A stretch of DNA of 64,000 nucleotides from Paenibacillus marchantiae (GTDB taxonomy: Bacteria > Bacillota > Bacilli > Paenibacillales > Paenibacillaceae), in the NCBI RefSeq assembly GCF_028771845.1, contig NZ_CP118270.1, positions 5,270,001-5,334,000 of the forward strand, given 5' to 3'. The notes below the pieces were generated by a model. The model was given only the letters and a program-made list of their open reading frames with translations. It ran no database searches and was not told the origin of the DNA. The position numbers were made by a program, and so were the translations under genes. Positions within the stretch are counted from its first letter, which is position 1, and the number at the start of each line of letters is the position of its first letter. Positions 18,524 through 27,733 of the stretch are shown piece after piece.

Positions 18524-20005
18524 TCATTGTCCCCCTGTAGCCAATGTCATAATGTTTTCCTGTGTTGCCTCTTCTTTTGCCAGTTCACCACTAATGCGTC
18601 CCTCATGCACAACCGCGATTCGATCGCTCATGCCAAGCACTTCAGGCAGTTCGGAAGATACCATAATGATGGCAACTCCGCGGTCAGTCAGCTCGTTCAT
18701 CAACTGATAAATCTCTCGCTTGGCTCCAACATCCACACCGCGTGTCGGCTCATCCAGGATGAGCACACTTGGGCCAATGCCGACCCATTTGGCGATAACC
18801 ACCTTCTGTTGGTTGCCCCCTGACAGGTTTCGTACCGCTGTTTCGGATGATTGTGTCTTAATTTGCAAACGTTTGATGAGCGTATCGACGAATTCCTGTT
18901 CTTTCTGGGTCGAGATGAACCCCTTACTTGAGAAGCTGAACAGATTAGGTAAGGCCATATTCTCACGAATGGAGAAATCTAATACCAAACCTTCATCCTT
19001 CCGGTCTTCGGTAATAAATCCAATTCCATGTTTAACCGCGTCGGCAGGCTTCCGAATATGAGCCTTTTTGCCTCGAATCATAATTTCGCCACCGTCCAGA
19101 GGCTCCAAACCGAAAATCGACCGCATGATCTCTGTCCGTCCCGAACCCATCAGCCCGGAGAACCCGAGGATCTCGCCTGCTCTCACCGTAAAGTTGATAT
19201 TTTGGAACAATCCTTTGCTGCTTGCGTTCCTTACTTCCAGGACCACTTCACCATACGAAGGATTGCGTGCCGGATATCGTTCCGTAAGTTCCCGTCCGAC
19301 CATCTTCCGCACAACTTCGTCAAAACTGGTCTCCGGGATCGCCTTGGTATCTACCGTTTTACCGTCACGCATGATCGTAATCCGGTCGCAAATGGTGAAA
19401 ATCTCCTCCATCCGGTGCGAGATATATACGATGGAAACGCCATTTTCCTTAAGCGAAGTGATTACGCCGAACAACTTCTGAATCTCCCGCTCCGTAAGCG
19501 CCGCCGTGGGCTCATCCATGATGATTACTTTGGCGTCGGTCATCAGTGCTTTGGCAATTTCAATCATTTGCTGCTGACCGACAGAACATTCCCCGGCAGG
19601 ACGATCCAGCGGAATCTGTACGGAAAGCTTGGCAAACTGCTTAGTGGCAAGCGCTTTCATTTGTCTTGAATTCAGCAATCCAAAAGACGAAGTTATTTCC
19701 TTACCTATGAAGAGATTATCAAGCACCGTCATTTCCGGCCAAACGTTTAACTCTTGGTGGATAAAAGCAAGCCCCATCTTCTCAGCTTCCTTCGGATTGG
19801 CAAAATAGGTTTCTTTGCCGTCAATGGAGATGGTTCCCTGATCCCGCCCATGAAGACCGATCAAAATGTTCATTAGCGTGGATTTTCCAGCCCCGTTCTC
19901 TCCCATCAGGGCATGAACCTCGCCTTCCTTTAGTTCGAAATCCACCCCGCTTAGCACTTGGTTGGTGCCAAAAGCTTTATATATGTCTTGCATCTGAATA
20001 TGCAT
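18524..20005 (-). CDS. rbsA: Ribose ABC transporter ATP-binding protein
   Basis: RbsA is the double ATPase of the ribose importer, 493 residues. The first nucleotide-binding domain has the Walker A GENGAGKST, a signature SVGQQQMIEIAKAL and Walker B VIIMDEP. The second has the degenerate Walker A GLMGSGRTE, the signature LSGGNQQKVVIAKW and Walker B VLILDEP. A weakened second site is normal for this family. It lies between rbsD and rbsC with spacings of 15 and 1 nt. Confidence 0.96.
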   Translation of the reverse strand: MHIQMQDIYKAFGTNQVLSGVDFELKEGEVHALMGENGAGKSTLMNILIGLHGRDQGTISIDGKETYFANPKEAEKMGLAFIHQELNVWPEMTVLDNLFIGKEITSSFGLLNSRQMKALATKQFAKLSVQIPLDRPAGECSVGQQQMIEIAKALMTDAKVIIMDEPTAALTEREIQKLFGVITSLKENGVSIVYISHRMEEIFTICDRITIMRDGKTVDTKAIPETSFDEVVRKMVGRELTERYPARNPSYGEVVLEVRNASSKGLFQNINFTVRAGEILGFSGLMGSGRTEIMRSIFGLEPLDGGEIMIRGKKAHIRKPADAVKHGIGFITEDRKDEGLVLDFSIRENMALPNLFSFSSKGFISTQKEQEFVDTLIKRLQIKTQSSETAVRNLSGGNQQKVVIAKWVGIGPSVLILDEPTRGVDVGAKREIYQLMNELTDRGVAIIMVSSELPEVLGMSDRIAVVHEGRISGELAKEEATQENIMTLATGGQ

Positions 20006-20020
20006 GATACCGTCCCCCTT

Positions 20021-20422
20021 TTAACCGAAAATGACGCCCGATTGTAAAATGCAATTGGCATACGGCGTAGCTTCGCCCGTACGAATGACCACTTTGGCAT
20101 TCCGGGTCAACGCCTTGAATTGTTCATGATTAATGGAAACGTCAATGGCTTCATCGCCAAATTTCTCGGTAATAAACTGCATAGCTTCTGGATTCCCTGC
20201 CTTGATTTCTGTTGCCAAAATCACTTTCTCAACGACCATATCGTCCGCAATAAGCTCCACGATCTCTTGAAAACTCGGTGTTCCCAGTTTCAAGGACAAA
20301 TCGATTTTGGGGACCCCTTCTGGAACCGGAAGGCCAGCATCCGCGATGACAATCATGTCCGTGTGACCCAAATCAGACAACACCTTCGAAATGTGACTGT
20401 TCAATATTCCCAGCTTCTTCAT
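20021..20422 (-). CDS. rbsD: D-ribose pyranase
   Basis: RbsD converts beta-ribopyranose to the furanose form that RbsK phosphorylates. The 133-residue protein starts MKKLGILNSHISKVLSDLGH, with the catalytic His at about 20, and ends with the conserved GEATPYANCILQSGV. The start overlaps the rbsK stop in an ATGA. The length is normal. Confidence 0.95.
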   Translation of the reverse strand: MKKLGILNSHISKVLSDLGHTDMIVIADAGLPVPEGVPKIDLSLKLGTPSFQEIVELIADDMVVEKVILATEIKAGNPEAMQFITEKFGDEAIDVSINHEQFKALTRNAKVVIRTGEATPYANCILQSGVIFG

Positions 20423-21300
20423 TTCAGGCTTTCCTCCACTTCACCCCGTGTCGGCATGCCTCCTTGTGCCCCAAACTTGGTCACGGATAGCGATGCAGCC
20501 CGGTTGGCGAATCTAATGCTGTCTTGTAGCGGTTTGCCTTCAGCCAAAGCCACCGCAAATGCGGCGTTAAACGTATCACCCGCTCCGGTTGTATCCACTG
20601 GTTCCACCTTATAAGTAGGTACAACGATTTCCTGTTCGCCGTCAAAATATCGAACTCCGTTGCTGCCCTCCGTAATAAACAATTTGTTTGGATATTTGCG
20701 CAGCGCTTCTGCCGGAGTCATGCCCTGAAACAATATCTCGGCCTCATGCTCGTTCGGCGTGATATAAGCAGCTTTGTCAATGACCTCATCCGGTACTTTC
20801 CTTGCAGGTGCAGGATTCAACAACAGGGGCGTTCCGCTTTGGGCGCAAATCTCGCTGACACGAACAACGGTTTCCTCCGGAATTTCCTGCTGAATCAGTA
20901 CAATATCTGCACGTTGGATCACTTCTGCCGCTTCATCGACATAAGCCGGTGTAACTTCTCGATTTGCCGCTTCAACAACCACAATACTATTATCACCTTC
21001 AGCCAGCACGATATGAGCCGTACCGCTCTCCATATGTGTAACCGGTTTCACATTCTGCGTATTTACACCATTTGCTTTGAAATTATTTAAAATGGCTGTA
21101 CCAAAAGCATCATCACCCACCCGGCCGATCATGGAAACATCGGCCCCCAGCCTTGCGGCAGCAACTGCCTGATTTGCTCCTTTGCCGCCAGGAACTGTTT
21201 TGAAGCTGTCGCCAAGGACGGTTTCACCCGCCCCCGGCCGCCTTGCAGAAGTAACAACTAAATCCATGGAGCTGCTGCCAATTACGCATATTTTAGCCAT
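20419..21300 (-). CDS. rbsK: Ribokinase
   Basis: Ribokinase phosphorylates ribose to ribose 5-phosphate in the cytoplasm. The 293-residue protein carries both PfkB signatures: GGKGANQAVAAARLGA near residue 38, and DTTGAGDTFNAAFA with the catalytic Asp about 242. It overlaps the end of rbsR by 8 nt and the start of rbsD by 4 nt, so the three are translationally linked. Confidence 0.96.
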   Translation of the reverse strand: MAKICVIGSSSMDLVVTSARRPGAGETVLGDSFKTVPGGKGANQAVAAARLGADVSMIGRVGDDAFGTAILNNFKANGVNTQNVKPVTHMESGTAHIVLAEGDNSIVVVEAANREVTPAYVDEAAEVIQRADIVLIQQEIPEETVVRVSEICAQSGTPLLLNPAPARKVPDEVIDKAAYITPNEHEAEILFQGMTPAEALRKYPNKLFITEGSNGVRYFDGEQEIVVPTYKVEPVDTTGAGDTFNAAFAVALAEGKPLQDSIRFANRAASLSVTKFGAQGGMPTRGEVEESLK

Positions 21301-22282
21301 CTGAATTCACCTTTCTTGTTGTGCCCCGTTCAATGAAACTGACCGGGAGCTGTATGTGTTTGTTTTCGATTGGAGCTTGTTCCACCAGTTTGATAAGCAA
21401 ACCGGCTGCTTCCCTTCCCATCTCATAGGCCGGTTGGCGAATGGTCGACAATGCTGGTGATAGCAGGCTGCTCATCGGGATATCGTCGAAGCCGATAATT
21501 TGCATATCCTCCGGAACTTTTTTACCGATTCGCAATGCCTCGTGCAGTACCGCCATAGCTGCGATGTCATTACTTGCAATGACTCCGTCTGTATCGCCGT
21601 ACTTGCTAAAAAGCTCATCCGCCCATAAGCCAACATCGTTAAAGGAAAAGGATGTCGTTTGGATTACGCGGTAATCCAGACCAGCTTGACGTATGCTCTC
21701 GATTGCGCCTTCAAAACGATCCTGTGCAGGTTTGATATGTGCCGGCCCCTGCATAACCGTAATTCGGCGACTTCCACGCTTGATGATCTCCCGTGCAGCC
21801 AGACGTCCACCCTCTCTGCCATCCGCAAATACGGAGGGACTGTCCAGAGGTGTTCTGTCAAGAAACACCACGGGAATTTTCAAGTTCTCATATATTGAAG
21901 AATGAGGGTAATTCGTTGAAGAGATTACGCCGACTACATTATTCTGGATAAAAGTCTGGATGTAATCCTTTTCCTTCTGTTCATCCTCATCACTATTTCC
22001 GAAAATCAATCTGAAATCCTGCTCCTGCATCCGGTCCTCTACGCCGCGTGCAAGCTGCGGAAAGTAAGGGTTTGCAATATCGGGTAACAGCAGGCCAATC
22101 AATTTGGACTTACGCTTGTATAAAGAGCGGGCCACCTCATTGGGAGAGAAGTTAAGCTGCTTGACCGCCTCCTCCACTTTCTTACGAGTGTCCGCATGAA
22201 CATAACCTCTTTCATTAATGACCCTTGATACAGTGGCAACTGAAACGCCAGCGAATTTAGCTACATCTTTTATTGTTGTCAT
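21293..22282 (-). CDS. rbsR: LacI-family repressor of the ribose operon
   Basis: RbsR is the operon repressor, 329 residues. It has an N-terminal LacI helix-turn-helix (IKDVAKFAGVSVATVSRVIN) and a ribose-type ligand domain (LIGLLLPDIANPYFPQLARG, then GVIASNDIAAMAVL). It is the first gene of the operon and so represses its own transcription; ribose should release it. AGGAG lies 9 nt before the ATG, and the operator is 20 nt before the ATG. Confidence 0.94.
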   Translation of the reverse strand: MTTIKDVAKFAGVSVATVSRVINERGYVHADTRKKVEEAVKQLNFSPNEVARSLYKRKSKLIGLLLPDIANPYFPQLARGVEDRMQEQDFRLIFGNSDEDEQKEKDYIQTFIQNNVVGVISSTNYPHSSIYENLKIPVVFLDRTPLDSPSVFADGREGGRLAAREIIKRGSRRITVMQGPAHIKPAQDRFEGAIESIRQAGLDYRVIQTTSFSFNDVGLWADELFSKYGDTDGVIASNDIAAMAVLHEALRIGKKVPEDMQIIGFDDIPMSSLLSPALSTIRQPAYEMGREAAGLLIKLVEQAPIENKHIQLPVSFIERGTTRKVNSDG

Positions 22283-22301
22283 GAACGTTCACTCCTATGT
22301 G

Positions 22302-22350
22302 TGTAACCGGTTACAGATATGAAAATATCATATTTTATTAAGTTTGACAA
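22302..22350 (-). promoter_or_regulatory. rbs promoter with combined RbsR/CcpA (cre) operator
   Basis: On the minus strand, TTGTCA (22345-22350) and TATTTT (22322-22327) are 17 bp apart. Just downstream of the start point is the perfect palindrome TGTAACCGGTTACA (22302-22315). It fits the cre consensus TGWAANCGNTNWCA at every position and is also a typical LacI-family operator. In Bacillus subtilis both CcpA and RbsR bind the rbs control site, so dual repression here is likely. Confidence 0.75.
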
Positions 22351-22493
22351 TCCTTTTGTTACTGGAAATTTATCCAAGTCACCAGAAAGAGACCTGATTA
22401 CACTTGCTTTATTATGCCCTAGCATCTTCATAAAATGACTACTTGCCTTGAATTCAACTTATCCATTAGAGTAGATATTGGAGGTGTACATCA

Positions 22494-22919
22494 TTGAAAT
22501 TTAACGAGTATGTTATAGGCGAGACCTATAGAACAGAGTCTATTCAATTGTCAAAGAAAGATATTATTGATTTTGCAAAAATATATGACCCTCAATATAT
22601 GCATATAGATGAGGCAAAAGCCAAAGAAGGACGCTTCGGCAGCCTCATTGCTTCGGGTATGCAGACGATGAGCACGTCCTTCAAACTTTGGGTGGAACTC
22701 GGGATATATGGAGAAGATGTTATCGCAGGAACCGGCATGAATAACATAAAGTTTATCAAACCTGTGTTTCCAGATGATGAAATCAATGTTCTATCCGAAG
22801 TGATTGAATTGGCTCCAAGAAGAAGCAGGGGTGGAATTGTTACCGTGCTGCTCACTACTTTTAATCAAAATAATGAGAAGGTTTTTCAGGCAGAATTAAG
22901 TGCTCTGATTAGCAACTGA
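22494..22919 (+). CDS. MaoC-family (R)-hydratase-like protein
   Basis: This is a hot-dog-fold protein of 141 residues related to (R)-specific enoyl-CoA hydratases. The hydratase site is visible as YDPQYMHID (Asp about 33 and His about 38), followed by FGSLIASGM. The start is TTG with GGAGGTG about 8 nt upstream. It stands alone on the plus strand between the ribose operon and rph. The acyl-CoA substrate cannot be deduced. Confidence 0.85.
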   Translation: MKFNEYVIGETYRTESIQLSKKDIIDFAKIYDPQYMHIDEAKAKEGRFGSLIASGMQTMSTSFKLWVELGIYGEDVIAGTGMNNIKFIKPVFPDDEINVLSEVIELAPRRSRGGIVTVLLTTFNQNNEKVFQAELSALISN

Positions 22920-22962
22920 ATTTGTACAATTCGTTTCCGTTGTTGACTTTGAAAACAAAAAC

Positions 22963-22990
22963 GATCGCACATCAGGTCTGATGCGCGATC
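22963..22990 (-). terminator. Terminator of rph
   Basis: The stem GATCGCGCATCA/TGATGTGCGATC with a four-base loop is followed on the minus strand by GTTTTTG. It lies 30 nt after the rph stop. It may also stop the convergent MaoC transcript, although no T-run follows on that strand. Confidence 0.75.
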
Positions 22991-23020
22991 ACTGCTGTAC
23001 AATCTCAATTCGTGTATCAT

Positions 23021-25636
23021 TTACAATATTTCGATATATCCTTCTGTTCCATGTACCCGAATTCGCTGCCCATCTTTTATTCGATGAGTTGCCTTCTCCA
23101 CTCCGACAATGGCTGGCAAGCCATATTCACGCGCAATCACAGCTCCATGGGTCATCAGTCCACCCACTTCGGTAACTAGGCCTTTTATAGAAACAAATAA
23201 TGGTGTCCAGCTCGGATCAGTATAGGGAGTCACTAGTATATCTCCATCTTCCAGATCAGCATCTTCAATATTGAAGATGACACGTGCACGGCCCTCTATC
23301 ACTCCGGAAGAAACAGGCAGGCCGACAATGGCTTCGGCTGGCATATTTTCACGTTTATACTGACCTGTAATGATTTCACCATCAGACGTGAGCACGCGAG
23401 GTGGAGTTAGCTTTTCATAGATTTTATAATCGTCTTTCCGTTGGGTAATGATCTTCTCATCCAGTTTATTGGTGCGTACAACTTCACGAAGTTCTTCAAA
23501 AGTGAGAAGGTATATATCCTCTTTTTCGGCAATAACACCGGCTTGTGCAAGTCGTTCGGCTTCTTTCAATAAAGCCTTTTTATATACGAAGTAACGATTG
23601 ATCATGCCGTATTTGGGATATTCCCGATAACCGATGAAGTTGCGAACTAGGTCAATCATTCGTTTCGTTTCCTTGGCTTTTTGTTCACCATCAGGCAATA
23701 GCTTCAATCGATCCAATATTTCCTGTTCTTTCTTCAATGCTTCCTGTCGTCCCTGCTCAAATTTTCGTTTGCTTGCATTAGGCTTAAAGTTTCTGATGTT
23801 ACCCAGAATCAACGGTACAAGTGTAATGGGTTTTTCAATCCAACGGGTTCTGGTCAGATCGATTTCTCCGGCACATCGCATTCCGTATTTGTCCAGATAA
23901 TCCTGGATCGCTTCCCTTGTTTCCTGTCCACCCTCAACCTTAACCAGTTCATCCATAAAGTCATCCTCTTTCACTTGCTGTAAATAAGCAATGACTTCAG
24001 GATACGGACGAATCACATCTGCAACATCCAGTAATGCCAGACCCATTTCCGAAGTGATATTGTTAGGTACAGATTGAGACAGCGTATCTGCTGCATTTTT
24101 CTCACCCAACCACTCTTTCATGTTTTCATTGATCCATGCTGAAGCATTCATGGCAGTCATAAATACATTTGAACTTCGTGGGTCAGATAGAAATCTCTTC
24201 AATTCTTTCAGATCTTCAAGGATAAAATCAAACAAATCCAATCCAGACTTGTTTTGGATGTTACGTTTTAGCTCTTCTACTGAGGCTTGATTGCTCTTAA
24301 TCAAATCAGAGACGATAGTCGATTCATTTTCAATATGTGCTTGAAAACCATCAGATACGCTCTGTTTATGGTGATTACGCGGAGTTGGTGCTGGATGATC
24401 AACAGGTAACGATTTTATGAAATTCCCGCGCTCTATTACAGTTGTAAGTGCGTCCTTAAGGAGCGGATCGGATTGTCCCATGGTATTTATGAAGTTTTCT
24501 CTCATGACAGGCGAAGCTAGCCTAGGCGTAATATCAACAAACAATCTTCCACCAGCTATACGCATGGGTGCCGGAGTCGTTAAAAGAAAGAAAGATAAGC
24601 CCAGCGGTTTCATGGGATCAGTCATCATTTGTTGATGACCCACAGATAGGTACACATGATTTTCTTGGTCACTCGCTTCAGGGATCGGGTATAACGTTGT
24701 GATTGGCCGACTTTGGACAATATAAAACATATCATCCGCCAAACACCATTCAATATCTTGCGGGAAACCAAAATGAGCTTCGATCTGTCTTCCTATGCGT
24801 GCCAGTTCTAAAATTTGTTGATCGGTAAGTGTTTGCGTCTTTTGCAGCACGGGATCGATCTGATGTGTATACGTTCCACCTTCTTTCCGTCCATAGATAC
24901 CCAACGTTTTGACGGCTATCCTCTTATCGACAATTTCACCTTCCCGTACTTTATAACAATCAGCAGATACCAAGCCGGACACCAGCGCCTCACCAAGTCC
25001 AAAGCTGGCGTCGATGGAAAGCAATTTCCGGTTGGATGTGATCGGATCAGCCGTAAATAAAATCCCTGAAGCCGTTGGGAATACCATCTTTTGAATGATA
25101 ACGGACAAATAAACCTGACCATGGTCAAATCCATTTTGCATACGGTAAATTACCGCGCGATCGGTAAACAGGGAAGCCCAACATTTGCTGATATGATGCA
25201 TAATTGATTCTTTCCCAATGATATTTAAGTAGGTGTCTTGTTGACCCGCAAAAGAGGCATGTGGTAAATCTTCAGCGGTCGCACTGGAACGCACTGCATA
25301 CGCATGGCCCTCTCCAAATGTGGAGAGAAAATGAGCAACTTCTTTTTCAACATCGACTGGAATGTCTACGCCCAGAATAAGTTCCCTGATCTTCCTGCTG
25401 ATTTCACCAATTTGCTCTCGTTCTTCTACTTTCAACAAGGTTAATTGATCCAGTAAAGCATGATACATTTCATTTTGTTCAATGGCTTTCTGATATCCAA
25501 CGGTTGTAACACAAAATCCTTCAGGGACGTAAATTCCTTCAATCTTTGATAACTTCGCTAGATTTAATCCTTTTCCACCAACGAGTGCAAGCTGCAATTT
25601 TTCCATTTCCTGAAACCCGATAACCAAAGAACTCAT
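23021..25636 (-). CDS. rph: Rifampin phosphotransferase (PEP-synthase-like)
   Basis: This 871-residue enzyme inactivates rifamycins by transferring the beta-phosphate of ATP to the drug. It has three parts: an N-terminal ATP-binding domain (GGKGLNLAKLSKI at 20, AVRSSATAEDLPHASFAGQQ near 113, DIEWCLADDMFYIVQSRP near 300), a helical rifampin-binding domain (about 320-750) and a C-terminal phosphohistidine domain with the catalytic His about 830 in GGLMTHGAVIAREYGLP. Length and order match characterised Rph proteins (about 865 residues). AGGGGAGA lies 6 nt before the ATG. A PEP synthase proper is less likely because it is shorter and lacks the rifampin-binding segment. Confidence 0.9.
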   Translation of the reverse strand: MSSLVIGFQEMEKLQLALVGGKGLNLAKLSKIEGIYVPEGFCVTTVGYQKAIEQNEMYHALLDQLTLLKVEEREQIGEISRKIRELILGVDIPVDVEKEVAHFLSTFGEGHAYAVRSSATAEDLPHASFAGQQDTYLNIIGKESIMHHISKCWASLFTDRAVIYRMQNGFDHGQVYLSVIIQKMVFPTASGILFTADPITSNRKLLSIDASFGLGEALVSGLVSADCYKVREGEIVDKRIAVKTLGIYGRKEGGTYTHQIDPVLQKTQTLTDQQILELARIGRQIEAHFGFPQDIEWCLADDMFYIVQSRPITTLYPIPEASDQENHVYLSVGHQQMMTDPMKPLGLSFFLLTTPAPMRIAGGRLFVDITPRLASPVMRENFINTMGQSDPLLKDALTTVIERGNFIKSLPVDHPAPTPRNHHKQSVSDGFQAHIENESTIVSDLIKSNQASVEELKRNIQNKSGLDLFDFILEDLKELKRFLSDPRSSNVFMTAMNASAWINENMKEWLGEKNAADTLSQSVPNNITSEMGLALLDVADVIRPYPEVIAYLQQVKEDDFMDELVKVEGGQETREAIQDYLDKYGMRCAGEIDLTRTRWIEKPITLVPLILGNIRNFKPNASKRKFEQGRQEALKKEQEILDRLKLLPDGEQKAKETKRMIDLVRNFIGYREYPKYGMINRYFVYKKALLKEAERLAQAGVIAEKEDIYLLTFEELREVVRTNKLDEKIITQRKDDYKIYEKLTPPRVLTSDGEIITGQYKRENMPAEAIVGLPVSSGVIEGRARVIFNIEDADLEDGDILVTPYTDPSWTPLFVSIKGLVTEVGGLMTHGAVIAREYGLPAIVGVEKATHRIKDGQRIRVHGTEGYIEIL

Positions 25637-25675
25637 TCCGAATCTCCCCTAACCAATAAATTGAGAAAAAAACAT

Positions 25676-25705
25676 TTGACAAAGAGTTTACCGCCATGAT
25701 AAGAT
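25676..25705 (+). promoter_or_regulatory. Near-consensus promoter divergent from rph
   Basis: TTGACA (25676-25681) and TAAGAT (25700-25705) are separated by 18 bp on the plus strand. No plus-strand protein gene follows, but an intrinsic terminator lies about 120 bp downstream. The promoter sits inside the rph leader. Confidence 0.45.
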
Positions 25706-25711
25706 TTAAAT

Positions 25712-25828
25712 ATAAGATAAGATATTTATGTCTTCGATGTCAAAAGAAATGTAATCTGATTATATCATTGTGTTTGTTTATATACAATATCGAAGAACTT
25801 GGGATAATTACCCAGGTTCTTTTTTGAT
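25712..25828 (+). ncRNA. Candidate small RNA divergent from rph
   Basis: A transcript from the plus-strand promoter at 25676-25705 would begin near 25712 and end at a strong intrinsic terminator: AAGAACTTGGG, loop ATAATT, ACCCAGGTTCTT and then TTTT. The segment has no plausible reading frame with a ribosome-binding site. CTTCGAT near the 5' end can also pair with ATCGAAG before the terminator. This is inferred only from promoter and terminator signals. Confidence 0.35.
25715..25743 (-). promoter_or_regulatory. Candidate rph promoter
   Basis: On the minus strand, a consensus -35 TTGACA (revcomp of 25738-25743) is 17 bp from the -10-like TTATCT (revcomp of 25715-25720), giving a leader of about 70 nt before the rph ATG. 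The -10 is weak, so regulation is expected. It overlaps the start region of a plus-strand promoter. No actinobacterial rifampin-associated element was recognised. Confidence 0.45.
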
Positions 25829-25916
25829 TCAAATAATATTAATCCCTATAGAAACATGGCTCTCCTCAACCAGATCACTGTCGTGAACATGTTATGTACC
25901 ACAGATGTTGAAGCCA

Positions 25917-25965
25917 ACAGAAAAAGCAACCTGCCCTCAAATGAGGTTGGGCTGCTTTTTTTCAG
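25917..25965. terminator. Bidirectional terminator after the two-component system
   Basis: A long stem (AAAAAGCAACCTGCCCTC pairing with GAGGTTGGGCTGCTTTTT, two mismatched positions) with loop AAAT is followed by T-runs on both strands. It lies about 30 nt beyond the kinase stop and separates the two-component system from the rph control region. The 357-bp gap 25637-25993 otherwise holds the rph promoter and the candidate small RNA. Confidence 0.85.
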
Positions 25966-25993
25966 TAATCGCCTTTTTAAGACAGTAAACATT

Positions 25994-27733
25994 TCAACAG
26001 GGTAACAAGATCTCAATTTTCGTACCTTGCCGCACTTTGGATTGTACATGAATTTCTCCGCCGTGTGCTTCCACGATCGTTTTGGCGATACTCATCCCTA
26101 GTCCAGAACCTGCCGTCGATTCCTCTGTATTTGTTCCCCGATAATAACGATTGAACAAATGCTGCAGCGTTTCCTCATCCATCCCTTTCCCATTATCAAA
26201 TACGCGTATACATGCCTTATTGTTCATTCTGCCGATGGAGACGGTGACGTTAACGCCTGGCGGGTTATGCTTCACGGCGTTGGACAGCAAGTTATCCATT
26301 AACCGCAGCAGCCAGGTTTCATCAGCCTGTACCCACAAGGGACGCTCCTCCCCAACATAGTGAAACTGGTATTCAGACAGCGTAGCGTCATTGACATACT
26401 TCAGCACGGAGCAGCGCACCAGTTCAACCAAATCGATTTTCCGAATCTCCATAATCGAATCGCCCTGCTTAAGCTGATGAATCATGGAAAAGTCAGAGAT
26501 CAGCTCAAGCATATAATCCCCTTTTTCCCGGATCGTCGCCCCCATGGTACGCATCTCTTCTCGGCTCCATTGTTCCGGTAAACTCTCCAGCATATATCCA
26601 TACCCTTGAATGGTGGACAGAGGTGTGCGCAGATCATGTGAAATTCCTGACATCCATTCTCTTTGATCTTTCTCCAGCCGCTCGCGCTCCTTCTCGGTTT
26701 GGGCCAATTGATCAGCCATTTGGTAGAAGGATTCAATGACTTCCTTATAGAGCCTGTATCGGTTTCGCATCGTGCCATTGGAGCGGAATATCTTGCGTTT
26801 GTCCTTGGCGGTAAGTACCTGATCGTACTGCCCCCGCCCCATACGTTCGAACCAGCCTGCGAACAAAATCAGCGGCTGACCGTAACGGTAGCCATGCCAA
26901 ATCGATAAGGGTACTGCCAAGAGAAGAGCTAGACCTGCAAACCACATAAGTCTGCGCGTTGCCGTATCCATCGCTGGATGTTTCAAAGGGCCACCCGCTG
27001 GATTGGGCGTATAAAGAATCCAGGTCATTCCACTACGCTGGTCCCGATGGGCGACTATATTGGTATCATAGTTGCTGGGCGATTGCTGGATTGCCAGAAT
27101 GTCCAGTGGACGGTACCCCTTCTGCAAATACGTTCCATCACCGATGGCTTGTTCGGTATGACCCGTGGAATTAATTACCTGGAGATAACTACCGGTTTCA
27201 CGCAGTCGCTGATCCAGAAAGGAAAGCTTTTCGCTAGATACCATGCCTTGCTGCCCGTATTCGTCGAACCAGGCCTTGAGCTGATTAAGGTCAGAACTTT
27301 GGTAGCCAAGGATATACAGAACCGGCACATTAAAGGCAAAGTTCAGATGAGTTTGAACAGCATACGTCCCAAGTGTCCGTGTCTCCTGAATATCGAGCAG
27401 TTGGGCGATTGAGTATGATGGCGACAGCCCATCATGCGTATCTGTATTTACTTCGTAAATGACCCCTCCTTCGGCATTTACAACCTGCATCCACATTCCT
27501 TTTTCCTCAATGAGCTTATCCCACTTGGGGGAGATTTGAATGGTCCCGTCTTTTGAAGAAGCTTCTTGAGCAATCAGTTGTAAGGCACCCACCGGAAAGT
27601 TCCGGCGCAACTCACTATTGGTCGTGTTTTGAAAGAATATAATGCAAGCAATGAGAGTAATCGCCAGAATGATCAGGGCATAAAAGATCAATTGATACGT
27701 GAAGTGAAATGTCATGCGCTGTTGTATCTTCAT
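25994..27733 (-). CDS. Membrane sensor histidine kinase
   Basis: This kinase of 579 residues has transmembrane helices at about 15-35 and 260-280, an extracytoplasmic sensor of about 220 residues, a linker, an H-box with His 366 in SGISHDLRTPLS, and an ATPase domain with LLRLMDNLLSNAVKHN (N box), VFDNGKGM (G1) and GSGLGMSIAK (G2). The ATG overlaps the regulator's stop in ATGA. The signal is unknown. It resembles kinases of cell-envelope two-component systems in Bacillaceae, but no cognate transporter is adjacent. Confidence 0.92.
   Translation of the reverse strand: MKIQQRMTFHFTYQLIFYALIILAITLIACIIFFQNTTNSELRRNFPVGALQLIAQEASSKDGTIQISPKWDKLIEEKGMWMQVVNAEGGVIYEVNTDTHDGLSPSYSIAQLLDIQETRTLGTYAVQTHLNFAFNVPVLYILGYQSSDLNQLKAWFDEYGQQGMVSSEKLSFLDQRLRETGSYLQVINSTGHTEQAIGDGTYLQKGYRPLDILAIQQSPSNYDTNIVAHRDQRSGMTWILYTPNPAGGPLKHPAMDTATRRLMWFAGLALLLAVPLSIWHGYRYGQPLILFAGWFERMGRGQYDQVLTAKDKRKIFRSNGTMRNRYRLYKEVIESFYQMADQLAQTEKERERLEKDQREWMSGISHDLRTPLSTIQGYGYMLESLPEQWSREEMRTMGATIREKGDYMLELISDFSMIHQLKQGDSIMEIRKIDLVELVRCSVLKYVNDATLSEYQFHYVGEERPLWVQADETWLLRLMDNLLSNAVKHNPPGVNVTVSIGRMNNKACIRVFDNGKGMDEETLQHLFNRYYRGTNTEESTAGSGLGMSIAKTIVEAHGGEIHVQSKVRQGTKIEILLPC

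Noticed and set aside
23021..25636. Phosphoenolpyruvate synthase
   Set aside because: The domain order is ATP-binding, long helical middle part and terminal phosphohistidine domain with GGLMTHGAVIAREYG, as in rifampin phosphotransferases; a PEP-binding TIM barrel is missing.
25846..26049. Short minus-strand frame ending Met-Phe-Leu before the rph control region
   Set aside because: A GAGGAG precedes the last Met, which suggested a tripeptide leader. But the next hairpin has no T-run on this strand, and the rph promoter lies further downstream, so no attenuator is supported.
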